46,199 bases of DNA from Candidatus Saccharimonadota bacterium (GTDB taxonomy: Bacteria > Patescibacteriota > Saccharimonadia > Saccharimonadales > Saccharimonadaceae). The position numbers were made by a program, and so were the translations under genes. Under the pieces are notes generated by a model. That model saw only the letters and a program-made list of their open reading frames with translations. It did no database searches and had not been told where the DNA came from. Position 1 is the stretch's first letter. Every line of letters starts with the position of its first letter. The stretch is taken from the NCBI GenBank assembly GCA_002726935.1, contig PBTC01000044.1:1-46199 (forward strand), in the 5' to 3' direction. Below, one piece after another: positions 26,210-33,558 of this stretch.

Positions 26210-26553
26210 CCCATATGTCTTCTCAAACTTGGCATGTGTGCAGGCGTCTTATGCGTTTCGGAGCTGCCTAGCTTGCTTGTTCCTGACCTTCTTGATCCGT
26301 ATCTCGTGCCTAAGTCGCCTTGGCAGCTTGCGTGCTTGATACGGAGCCGGGGAGTGCAAATCATCTACAGCGTTACACGATACCGCGAGTTTTCTCAGTT
26401 CAACATGGGGGGAAGCGCACATTTAATGCTCTAAACAGAGGGGGCGAGGCCGAGAAAATTGCAAAAATTTTAGCACATGCAGGAACTTTGCGTGAGCGGC
26501 TTCGTGGACGTCACATCGAGGAAGTGCGGGCATTCTTGCACGCTAAATCATAA
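26210..26553 (+). pseudogene. Decayed or frameshifted gene (poly-G tract), unknown family
   Basis: The 490-bp gap after the GC-rich pilin holds two abutting coding-like frames. The first (26210-26434) reads LLVPDLLDPYLVPKSPWQ and further; the second, one frame away, reads GGKRTFNALNRGGEAEKIAK and ends LHAKS at 26553. They join smoothly if one G is added to the six-G run at 26407-26412. I do not recognise the protein. No start with an SD is visible upstream. It may be the remains of a gene, a sequencing error or a contingency tract. The upstream part, 26123-26209, has stops in this frame and nothing recognisable. Confidence 0.4.
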
Positions 26554-26567
26554 GAGGATTCCTTCTT

Positions 26568-26576
26568 TGCTACAAT
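26568..26576 (+). promoter_or_regulatory. Extended -10 promoter of the lipid kinase gene
   Basis: TGCTACAAT; AAAGG at 26599-26603 provides an SD before the GTG at 26613. Confidence 0.5.
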
Positions 26577-26612
26577 AAGGCTACTGTATAAAGAGAGGCA
26601 AAGGCTGCGCGC

Positions 26613-27476
26613 GTGAAGGTCACCATCATCTACAATCCAAAGAGCACTGGTGCCGGTCAGCAGAATGCCGACAGGCTTGCGAATGACTTACGATCTGATG
26701 GCATTTCAGTTGAGGTGCGGCATACTACTCATCCTGGTCACGGTGAAGAGATTGCGAAACAACTGGCAGCCGACAATGAAGAGGGCGTTCTTATCTCTTC
26801 CAGTGGGGACGGTGGGTATCACGAAGTGGTTAACGGCATCCTGAGTGTTCCGGGAAGTCGGCTAGTCGTGGGTGTCTTACCGTCGGGCAATGCCAATGAT
26901 CACGCTTCTTCGCTAGGTAGCGGCGAACTAGTACAAGCGATTCGTGAGATGAAGGTAAAGCGCATCGATGTTTTAAAGATAGAGGCGACGGTCGGTGGGA
27001 GGGCGTGGACTCGATACGCCCATTCCTATGCCAGTATCGGTATATCGGTAGCTGCAGCACATCAGTTGACGAAGCAGAGACCGAATGCCCTGACAGAGAA
27101 ATGGATCGTTGCTCGTTCACTCTTTTCTTTTCGCTCCATTAAGGTGCGCATTGGTGGTAAGGTGAGGCGATATAGCAGTATTGTCTTCTCGAATATTGAC
27201 CGCATGTCGAAAGTCATAAAACTGTCTGATTGGTCGTCTGTCTCTGACGGTAAATTTGAGGTTAATGCGATACGCTTTCGTTCAAAGTTGCGGCTGGTTC
27301 TATACTTGCTGACCGCTGCTACGATCGGTCTACGCAAAGGCTCTTCGCGGCGTCGCTTCGTTTTTTATACCGTTCGCACTACTCAGATTCAACTTGATGG
27401 CGAGGTGTATCAGCTTGATTCTTCGGCTAAGGTGGTGGTAAGTTCGGAACCGACTGTGCTACGCTGCTTGTTGTAG
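26613..27476 (+). CDS. Diacylglycerol kinase-like lipid kinase
   Basis: This encodes 287 residues from GTG. The N-terminal DAGK catalytic domain has IIYNPKSTGAG, SSSGDGGYHEVVNGIL (the GGDGT-type nucleotide loop, here SGDGG) and LPSGNANDHA in place of LPLGTGNDFA. A beta-sandwich C-terminal domain ends with LDGEVYQLD. Members phosphorylate diacylglycerol, sphingoid bases or undecaprenol with ATP; the substrate is not predictable here. In the nucleotide loop the usual first Gly is Ser and Thr is Gly, so activity may differ. It follows the decayed gene. Confidence 0.88.
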   Translation: MKVTIIYNPKSTGAGQQNADRLANDLRSDGISVEVRHTTHPGHGEEIAKQLAADNEEGVLISSSGDGGYHEVVNGILSVPGSRLVVGVLPSGNANDHASSLGSGELVQAIREMKVKRIDVLKIEATVGGRAWTRYAHSYASIGISVAAAHQLTKQRPNALTEKWIVARSLFSFRSIKVRIGGKVRRYSSIVFSNIDRMSKVIKLSDWSSVSDGKFEVNAIRFRSKLRLVLYLLTAATIGLRKGSSRRRFVFYTVRTTQIQLDGEVYQLDSSAKVVVSSEPTVLRCLL

Positions 27477-27515
27477 GAAGGCTCTTTTTTCTTCACGAGG
27501 CAGGACGGAGCGGTT

Positions 27516-27543
27516 TTGACTGAGAATATATCTACGTTACAAT
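27516..27543 (+). promoter_or_regulatory. Promoter of pilin gene with leaderless start
   Basis: TTGACT, 16-bp spacer, TACAAT, then 7 nt to ATG 27551. An in-frame ATG at 27542 lies inside the -10 box and cannot be the start. Confidence 0.7.
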
Positions 27544-27550
27544 GGTGGTA

Positions 27551-28135
27551 ATGCTTGGACAAAACCATAAAGAACAGCGAGTGGGGGATGTTTTGAAGGG
27601 GAGAACTGATCTAAAGAAAGATGGATTTACGATCGTTGAACTATTGATCGTTATTGTCGTTATCGCAATTTTAGCCGCTATTACAGTAGTTGCCTACAAC
27701 GGCATCCAGGGAAGCGCGAGTGATTCAGCCGTGCAAAGCGATATCAATGCTTTTGTGAAAAAAATTAAAATGTATGAAGTAGAGAATAGCATGCCGCCTC
27801 CGGGTGGGAGCTACGATGGTGGAAATAACTCGACCGGTCCTGGTGGACTTTCGATCAAGGTGACGCAAGTTGCTTACCGCGAAGACGCGTACCAATGGTA
27901 CTACTGTCGCGCCGATGTTGCTCCATATAATTATGGTGTTGCTGCCGTCAGTAAGTCTGGCAAAGTGTTCGCCTACACGTCTCAGGATGGATGGTACAAC
28001 TATACCGGATCTTGGGGATCGAGTGGTATGAGCGGAACGATTTGCCCAGTTTTAACAGGCGTTTCAACTGCTAACTCAAGCTTTAGTTACGGCAAGGGTA
28101 CCGGCAACTGGTTCGGATGGACGACCACCAACTAG
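27551..28135 (+). CDS. Type IV pilin (possible major-type)
   Basis: This encodes 194 residues. The leader of about 25 residues is followed by DGFTIVELLIVIVVIAILAA and VAYNGIQ, identical over most of the helix to the pilin at 25142. The small head is rich in Tyr, Trp, Gly and Ser with Cys pairs (WYYCRAD, GTICPV). Its size, near that of ordinary pilins, and strong promoter make it a candidate main subunit, but that is inference. ATG 27551 is set by the -10 box ending 7 nt upstream. No SD. Confidence 0.85.
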   Translation: MLGQNHKEQRVGDVLKGRTDLKKDGFTIVELLIVIVVIAILAAITVVAYNGIQGSASDSAVQSDINAFVKKIKMYEVENSMPPPGGSYDGGNNSTGPGGLSIKVTQVAYREDAYQWYYCRADVAPYNYGVAAVSKSGKVFAYTSQDGWYNYTGSWGSSGMSGTICPVLTGVSTANSSFSYGKGTGNWFGWTTTN

Positions 28136-28145
28136 ACCGCGCGCA

Positions 28146-28364
28146 CTAGGTTTCTTGATCGTAGTCCTCCAAAGCCTCTCTAGTGTCTTCCGACTGTTCA
28201 AGGTCAGGATTCTCGTTATCGTCGAGACGTTCTTTAAATTCTGCGGGATCAACGTGAAGCGTCTCTGTGATATCTTCGTTCTCTTCTTGGATAACTGGGT
28301 CGGTCGCTTTGTTGTCTGCGTCAAGGTCATCTTGGGGTTGGCGTGGTGTGTACGTTTCTTCCAT
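28146..28364 (-). CDS. Small highly acidic protein, unknown
   Basis: This encodes 72 residues with about one third Asp/Glu, no Cys and low hydrophobicity, probably disordered. GAAGGAG lies 5-6 nt before the ATG, and a TATAGT -10 (plus ACTATA, 28392-28397) gives a short leader, so expression is likely. No family is recognised. It converges with the pilin gene with only 10 bp between and no terminator. Confidence 0.65.
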   Translation of the reverse strand: MEETYTPRQPQDDLDADNKATDPVIQEENEDITETLHVDPAEFKERLDDNENPDLEQSEDTREALEDYDQET

Positions 28365-28423
28365 AGTGCTCCTTCACTTAGCTACCCCTTCACTATAAAG
28401 TGCATCACTGAGCATCAGCTGAG

Positions 28424-28452
28424 TTGACGCCGACCCTAGGGGTGGGTACAGT
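28424..28452 (+). promoter_or_regulatory. Promoter with leaderless start
   Basis: TTGACG, 17-bp spacer, TACAGT, then 7 nt to ATG 28460. The longest open frame would begin in the -35 box itself. Confidence 0.7.
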
Positions 28453-28459
28453 GACGCGT

Positions 28460-28954
28460 ATGAGTAATAATCTTTTGTCATTTCCAACACCAGGGAGATC
28501 TCCCGATTTGTCTGAAGTAAGGAAGGGTGTGTTTATTGCCGATCAGCCGATTCCCGCGGAGATTAAAGAGCTGCCAGGATTTTTTATTGCCCAACAATTC
28601 GGTGTGGCTGGTGAGCGAGCGGGTAAAACGCAGAATTATGGACAGGGAGTGATGAGGGACATTGCGCTGCAGATGGTTGGCCTTGAAGCGACCGAACGCT
28701 TTACGGTTGATGGCAAGGGCAGCTACCTGATGAGAGGCACCGAGGATTATGACTTGCACTGGCAAATCTTTTATCTCATGAATAATCCCGACATGATCAA
28801 GCGTGGTTCTCGCCGACAGTTACTGCTGGCGGATCAATTGGTCCATGATGTCTGGGCTAGGGGAGAAGGTAGTCAATTGACGGGAGACGAGCCATTACCG
28901 GTTCTTGGTAAGGTGGGCCATCGAATTGTATCTATGTTGTTTCGCGTACCGTAG
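28460..28954 (+). CDS. Hypothetical soluble protein
   Basis: This encodes 164 residues, mixed alpha/beta, with no membrane segment, signal peptide or Cys. The middle (FTVDGKGSYLMRGTEDYDLHWQ) and the basic helix near 125 are the only marked features. I do not recognise a family. The start is fixed by the promoter ending 7 nt upstream; no SD. It stands alone between the acidic protein and a small reading frame with a terminator. Confidence 0.7.
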   Translation: MSNNLLSFPTPGRSPDLSEVRKGVFIADQPIPAEIKELPGFFIAQQFGVAGERAGKTQNYGQGVMRDIALQMVGLEATERFTVDGKGSYLMRGTEDYDLHWQIFYLMNNPDMIKRGSRRQLLLADQLVHDVWARGEGSQLTGDEPLPVLGKVGHRIVSMLFRVP

Positions 28955-29007
28955 CTTGCCGATGCGTCAAGCTTCTGCTTAAATGAGTGGAGTAAAGGAG
29001 GCGAGAC

Positions 29008-29067
29008 ATGCTACACAATAAACGAATTCGTACATGGTCTGGCTTCGTTGATCGTCGCTCTCTTTAG
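29008..29067 (+). CDS. 19-codon reading frame with strong SD and built-in terminator (leader peptide or small protein)
   Basis: AAAGGAGG at 28994-29001 lies 6 nt before an ATG that opens MLHNKRIRTWSGFVDRRSL and stops at TAG. The last codons form the 5' arm of a strong hairpin followed by T4-C-T5. TTGCCG/TTAAAT boxes at 28956-28961 and 28978-28983 could start the transcript. The peptide is basic with no run of one amino acid that would mark classical attenuation. It could be a regulatory leader for the AlkB-like gene 63 bp downstream, or a free small protein. Confidence 0.5.
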   Translation: MLHNKRIRTWSGFVDRRSL

Positions 29068-29081
29068 CGACGTTTTCTTTT
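29053..29081 (+). terminator. Terminator overlapping the 19-codon frame
   Basis: CGTCGCT/AGCGACG (29053-29059 with 29066-29072), 6-nt loop, then TTTTCTTTTT. Confidence 0.85.
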
Positions 29082-29129
29082 TCTTGTCCCTGATCGTCGC
29101 ACCACTATTTTAAAATTGGAGCGATATCT

Positions 29130-29756
29130 ATGAACGAATCTTATACTCGATACTCTTCTTCATTGCAGCCGAGCGAGGTGATGCGCATGGTACGGCAAGA
29201 AGGTGCTTGCGCAGTCGAAAACTTTGTTCCCGAACATCATCTACGACGGGCCGCCCGGGTGCTGGCTTACGAGGAGATGATAGTGGACCGCGCTCCTGAC
29301 GGCAGTTCCGTCGAGCGTCACCATGGATTGAGCCGCTACTCATACTCCCATGAGCAGCCGTGGACACCATCAATCGCCGGCATCCAACTTCCTCCAGAAC
29401 CCATTTGGACGGCAGCGAGGGCAATCGACCAGTTCGTCAACGACGGTATGTCCGACTGGCAACCCAATGAAATTATCGGCCATCGCTATGAAGTCGGAGA
29501 CTTTATTGGAAAGCATCGAGACTACGCTTCGGCTCTAGGATATGTGGCGGTTTTGACGGTCGACGGCATGCAGGAATTCAGTTTTGAGCGTGATGATGGC
29601 GAAATCAAAACAATTCCTATGCACCCCGGAACACTCACGATCATGCGAGGGTACGATACGACTCATCCTCAACCCAGGCCGTACCATTGGGTGTCCCCCG
29701 CAACCGAGCGGCGTTTAGCGATTTCGCTGCGGCAGATGCGGCAAACCTGGGAGTAA
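29130..29756 (+). CDS. AlkB-like 2-oxoglutarate/Fe(II) dioxygenase
   Basis: This encodes 208 residues. The double-stranded beta-helix core shows the iron triad H-x-D...H: GKHRDYASALGY holds His and Asp, and PYHWVSP the distal His. Arginines in ERRLAISLR bind 2-oxoglutarate. AlkB-type enzymes remove alkyl groups from DNA or RNA bases by oxidation. The arrangement NEIIGHRYEVGDFIGKHRD fits the AlkB group better than prolyl hydroxylases. GGAG lies 9 nt before the ATG. A photolyase gene lies nearby, giving a small repair neighbourhood. Confidence 0.85.
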   Translation: MNESYTRYSSSLQPSEVMRMVRQEGACAVENFVPEHHLRRAARVLAYEEMIVDRAPDGSSVERHHGLSRYSYSHEQPWTPSIAGIQLPPEPIWTAARAIDQFVNDGMSDWQPNEIIGHRYEVGDFIGKHRDYASALGYVAVLTVDGMQEFSFERDDGEIKTIPMHPGTLTIMRGYDTTHPQPRPYHWVSPATERRLAISLRQMRQTWE

Positions 29757-29766
29757 GTTACATGGG

Positions 29767-29795
29767 TTATTGTCGAAGCATAAGCGTGGTACAAT
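29767..29795 (+). promoter_or_regulatory. Promoter of the serine protease gene
   Basis: TTATTG, 17-bp spacer, TACAAT. The -10 overlaps an in-frame ATG at 29794, so translation must start downstream at 29824, which has AAAGGGG 5 nt upstream. Confidence 0.6.
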
Positions 29796-29823
29796 GAAAA
29801 AGACACTTTTTAAAGGGGATAGA

Positions 29824-32133
29824 ATGAAAAAGAAATCGGCTTACGAGACTGTCTCTTCTGCCAGTCGCCATAAACAAAGTAAGCCGACGAAAGCTCGTCG
29901 AGTCCTACTTAAGAAACACCATGCGAAGCCGTACCGAAAGCGCCACTTTGCGCTACTCGTGGTGTTGATCGCAGCCTTGGCCGTTTCTATTATGTTGCTT
30001 GTACAATACCGCGACCAGGTGCTCTCTGGGTTTGCGGCAAGCCGTGCTTTTCTAAGCAGTTTATTCACAGAGCAAGTGGTCAATGATCGAACTGTCACTT
30101 CTTCGCTTGGATTTACGCTGAGTTACGATGCCCGTACGCTGTATGCGAGCGGCGTCGATCAAGACACGGGGCAGCTGTATGCTGGCTCAGAACTTGAGAG
30201 AAAACGTCCCTATAGCCTTGTTCGATTGACGCCTGCTTTTGCGACTACCGAAACACAGGTGGCGCCCACTTCTAGTCTTACAGCGACGGTAGTGTCGTCC
30301 GTAGCCGAAGGGGGTGTTTTGCCCGTCGCGATGCAGCAAGCCGGTATCGACGCGGAAGCGCTACGGTCTATTGCGTATAAAGAAACGCAACTTGCGGGAA
30401 GAACGTTTATGTATCACCAGTGGGAGACGCTGCCAAACGATGCGTTCCCGTCTGGCGTGAAAGCGTACTTTGATACCTACATGACTGACTTAGGCGACGG
30501 CACAAGCCTCGTCGTTACTGTAGCGCTTGGACTAGATCGCTCGTCTGAGGCGTTATACGATACTGTTCTGGATACGATGTTGGTCCAGAATCCAGGCGAT
30601 AGCGCTGTTCTTGGTGCGACAACAAACCTGCGTCAATATGCGACCGTCTTGCCCAAGCTTGACGCTTTTGCGGCATTTGGTAGTGTTCCGAACGCCGCCG
30701 CGGCAGCACCTATTTCTGAACAGATTGCGGCGCAGTATAGTCCGGCGGTCGTCAAAATATATAGCGCTTACTGTGCCGACATCTTAGTGGATGGTCGGTT
30801 GTTCTTCGAGGAGGTATGCGCAGCGGGGACTGGTTCGGGCTTCTTCGTGAGCCAGGATGGGTATGTTGCAACGAACGGTCACGTCGTGTCCTCCGATCCA
30901 AAGGGTCTCGCACTCCAATACGCCGTTGCTGCACTCGCTTCAAATGGTGATAGTCGATACCTTGAGGCGTTAATGGTTCTTGCTGGATTAACGGACGCAA
31001 AGTTGGCCGTCGCACAATCGGAGGAGGAGCTGGTCGCTATCATTGTTGATGCAGTGTACGACATGAGCGATGCGCGGTTTAGCCGAGCGAATAATGTCGA
31101 AAGCATTTTAGTAAACGTGACTGATCAGAGTCCTGATGTTGACGCGTGGCTTCAGTCTATACAGGAGCGACGCAACTACACTGACGATGACAATGTTCTT
31201 GCTGCTGAGCTGGTGGATGAGGACTATCGATTGCTGGACGGATACGATGGCTTCCGAGCGTCTGACGTTGCTATATTGAAGGTAGACGGTTCACAATTCC
31301 CCGTCGTGCGACTGGGAAGCATTAGCGATGTGACGCAAGGCGCCAATTTATCTATCCTCGGATACCCGGGTGAAGCCAGTGGTAATGGCATTGTCGAAAC
31401 AACTGCGACCATGGCAACGCTGACGTCGGGTAAAGTGTCATCGATAAAATCTGACTCGGGCGGCGAACACAAGCTGATCGAGACCGATACAACGATCGGT
31501 AAGGGAAATAGTGGTGGTCCGGTATTCGCCGACAATGGCGCAGTCGTCGGCATTGCCACCTATACTGCCGACGGCAGCGGTGAAGGCGGCGGCGTCTACA
31601 ACTACGTTCGGGACATTCAAGACCTGCTGGATCTTGCCAAGGAAAACGATATTACTTTTGATACAGACAGTCGGACGCAGGCTGAATGGGATGAGGGCTT
31701 AAGCTACTTCTACAATTCTCGGTACTCTCGAGCACTAGAAAACTTCGAGATAGTCGAGGACCTATATCCAGATCATAATCGCGTCGCCGAATTTATAGCA
31801 ACGGCAAAGACGAGGATCGCAAACGGCGAAGATGTGAAAGACTTTCCAGTAGCGCTGGTTGCCGGGATCGCTGTTGTATTGTTGTTGGCCTCGGGTGCTG
31901 TCATCTTTGTCATGGTTCGTCACCACCATAAACACAAAGTGTATGCAGTTGGTGTTGCGCAGGGAACGGTAGTTCCTCAGAGTGTGCCGCAGCAGGTGCA
32001 CGTCACGCCAGCTCAGCCCGAAGTGCAGCCGTCTCGGCCAGTCGTCCCGCCGGTCACGAATGCACCGCCAATGCAGCCCGAGCAAGGTCCCGAGAGCCAA
32101 GACGCCGTCACGCGTCCACCGTTTAATACGTAG
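29824..32133 (+). CDS. Membrane-anchored trypsin-like serine protease with large insertion and TPR-like region
   Basis: This encodes 769 residues. A very basic N-terminus is followed by a membrane helix (about 42-60), an N-terminal domain to about 290, and a HtrA/trypsin-type protease with His353 (ATNGHVVS), Asp481 (ASDVAILKVDG) and Ser563 (GKGNSGGPVF). The His-Asp distance of 127 residues includes an extra mostly helical insertion; about 30 is usual. A TPR-like helical pair follows (FYNSRYSRALENFE), then a second membrane helix (about 677-699), a His/Lys-rich turn and a Pro/Gln-rich tail. No PDZ domain is visible. The protease is probably held outside the membrane at both ends. AAAGGGG supports the ATG at 29824. 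Confidence 0.87.
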   Translation: MKKKSAYETVSSASRHKQSKPTKARRVLLKKHHAKPYRKRHFALLVVLIAALAVSIMLLVQYRDQVLSGFAASRAFLSSLFTEQVVNDRTVTSSLGFTLSYDARTLYASGVDQDTGQLYAGSELERKRPYSLVRLTPAFATTETQVAPTSSLTATVVSSVAEGGVLPVAMQQAGIDAEALRSIAYKETQLAGRTFMYHQWETLPNDAFPSGVKAYFDTYMTDLGDGTSLVVTVALGLDRSSEALYDTVLDTMLVQNPGDSAVLGATTNLRQYATVLPKLDAFAAFGSVPNAAAAAPISEQIAAQYSPAVVKIYSAYCADILVDGRLFFEEVCAAGTGSGFFVSQDGYVATNGHVVSSDPKGLALQYAVAALASNGDSRYLEALMVLAGLTDAKLAVAQSEEELVAIIVDAVYDMSDARFSRANNVESILVNVTDQSPDVDAWLQSIQERRNYTDDDNVLAAELVDEDYRLLDGYDGFRASDVAILKVDGSQFPVVRLGSISDVTQGANLSILGYPGEASGNGIVETTATMATLTSGKVSSIKSDSGGEHKLIETDTTIGKGNSGGPVFADNGAVVGIATYTADGSGEGGGVYNYVRDIQDLLDLAKENDITFDTDSRTQAEWDEGLSYFYNSRYSRALENFEIVEDLYPDHNRVAEFIATAKTRIANGEDVKDFPVALVAGIAVVLLLASGAVIFVMVRHHHKHKVYAVGVAQGTVVPQSVPQQVHVTPAQPEVQPSRPVVPPVTNAPPMQPEQGPESQDAVTRPPFNT

Positions 32134-32140
32134 GCGTTAT

Positions 32141-33541
32141 CTAACGCTGCTGGTCGATATAGAGTGCAATATCAAATTTGCGCTTTAGGCCAGCTGCGTT
32201 CATGTAGCGAATTTTTCCAAAGATTGGACGCTCGGTCCAAGGGCGGTCATGAAGCCCTGCGATAGACCAAAGGATTCCGACATAGCCATTGGGGTCGCCG
32301 CCGTCGATTGAGTAGGTGTCATTGAGCCGTATGGCGGTTTCCAGAGCTTCCTCGGGGCTCGTTGACCACTCGAGAATCTTCTTTGCCCAGTACATTCGCA
32401 TGTATCCATGAATGCGTCCTGCGTGAACGAGCTGTCGCTGGGCCGCATTCCATGCTTCGTCGTGTGTATTTGCCGCCTCCCATTCTTGATAGGTGTAAAG
32501 ATGATCGCGCGGGTCATCCTGGTGCTGCTTTAGCGAAGCTTGTGCCCATGCCGGAGCGGTAGTGAGCGAGGTGGGTTCTTGGTCAAGATAAAGGCAAAAA
32601 TTATCGGATAGTTCTTTGCGGACAATCAGCTCTTCGAGGAGCGCGTCCATGCTGGCGAATTCAGATGATTCTTCGGCGCCCGCTGGCATTCGTGCCTCGT
32701 CAAATAATAGTGGACGTCGATCAGTGTGCTTTACTAGCTCGAGTGCAACTCGAAGACTAGATAATTGCCCAAAATGGAGATAGGGACTGAGTCGAGACTG
32801 GGCATCTTTGGTTGGGTCGTTTCGATCGACAGCATAGCGCTCTAGGCCATGCTGTAGAAAATCATTCAGCGACGAGAGGGCTGCTGCTTGTCCTGCTTCA
32901 CAGTCGAGAGTGATACCGGACGAAGGAATGTCGGAGATGAATGCGACGATATCTTGATCACTCATACTTTGCAGCTGGACAGACGCAGGGTGAGGATGTT
33001 TTTGTAGCTCACCCGGTTCTTTGAGGTAGTTTTCAATGTATTTATGGATTTTGCGTCGGATAGTATAAGCCGCGAACTCCTGCTTGTCCGAAGTTACCCA
33101 TGCTGGAATTAGATTGTGAGTATCAACAACGGCAACATAGCCATCGAATTGGCTTGCGATTGATTGTCTCATTTGCCTTTGCTTGAACTGCGGATGGAAA
33201 TCAAAGAAAATCGCTCCGGCATCGACAGTAGTCGCGGATTCTTGGACGCAGGAGACGGAATCTCCTGATTGCATTGAAAAGGCGATATCGTGCTTCTCTA
33301 GCGAAGCCTTGACCTCTTTCAGGCCATCGATCATGAATGCATAGTGTTCTTGGCGCCGATTAGGCACCTTTTTGAGCACAAAGAGGACATAGAGCGGAAC
33401 CTTATTTTCTTGAGCGAATTGCTGGGCGCAGAGCAGGGCGTGGTTATCCTGCGTACGCTGGTCTCGTGACATAACATATAGTACCGATTTTCCTTTGAAC
33501 GGAGCGGATTTGAGCACGGTGGTTCTAGATTCGTACGTCAC
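32141..33541 (-). CDS. Class II CPD photolyase
   Basis: This encodes 466 residues from GTG. It uses FAD and light to split cyclobutane pyrimidine dimers. Class II marks are VLYVMSRDQRTQDNHAL at the N-terminus, SRLSPYLHFGQLS, GRIHGYMRMYWAKKIL and the C-terminal NGYVGILWSIAGLHDRPW and FGKIRYMN motifs. The length is usual. The GTG lies 6 nt after a TATCAT box on the minus strand (plus 33548-33553), so a leaderless mRNA is predicted. The promoter region of 17 bp is shared with the divergent Erm-like gene. Confidence 0.95.
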   Translation of the reverse strand: MTYESRTTVLKSAPFKGKSVLYVMSRDQRTQDNHALLCAQQFAQENKVPLYVLFVLKKVPNRRQEHYAFMIDGLKEVKASLEKHDIAFSMQSGDSVSCVQESATTVDAGAIFFDFHPQFKQRQMRQSIASQFDGYVAVVDTHNLIPAWVTSDKQEFAAYTIRRKIHKYIENYLKEPGELQKHPHPASVQLQSMSDQDIVAFISDIPSSGITLDCEAGQAAALSSLNDFLQHGLERYAVDRNDPTKDAQSRLSPYLHFGQLSSLRVALELVKHTDRRPLLFDEARMPAGAEESSEFASMDALLEELIVRKELSDNFCLYLDQEPTSLTTAPAWAQASLKQHQDDPRDHLYTYQEWEAANTHDEAWNAAQRQLVHAGRIHGYMRMYWAKKILEWSTSPEEALETAIRLNDTYSIDGGDPNGYVGILWSIAGLHDRPWTERPIFGKIRYMNAAGLKRKFDIALYIDQQR

Positions 33542-33554
33542 GTATCTATGATAC
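33542..33554. promoter_or_regulatory. Palindromic divergent promoter shared by two leaderless genes
   Basis: GTATC-TAT-GATAC. The plus-strand -10 (TATGAT, 33547-33552) is 6 nt from ATG 33559. The minus-strand -10 (TATCAT, complement of 33548-33553) is 6 nt from GTG 33541. The two -10 boxes overlap by 5 bp. Confidence 0.6.
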
Positions 33555-33558
33555 AGTA

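Noticed and set aside
24840-26612. Attachment-site duplication of the tRNA-Gln 3' end
   Set aside because: No second copy of the CCCTCATCCCCAGCCA-type end was found by eye in the downstream 1.7 kb.
28424-28459. Earlier in-frame TTG start for the 28460 gene
   Set aside because: The TTG is part of the -35 box TTGACG; the mRNA would begin about 36 nt downstream.
29770-29823. Earlier in-frame starts for the serine protease (29770, 29794)
   Set aside because: They lie at or before the -10 box; ATG 29824 has a clear AAAGGGG site and is downstream of the predicted +1.
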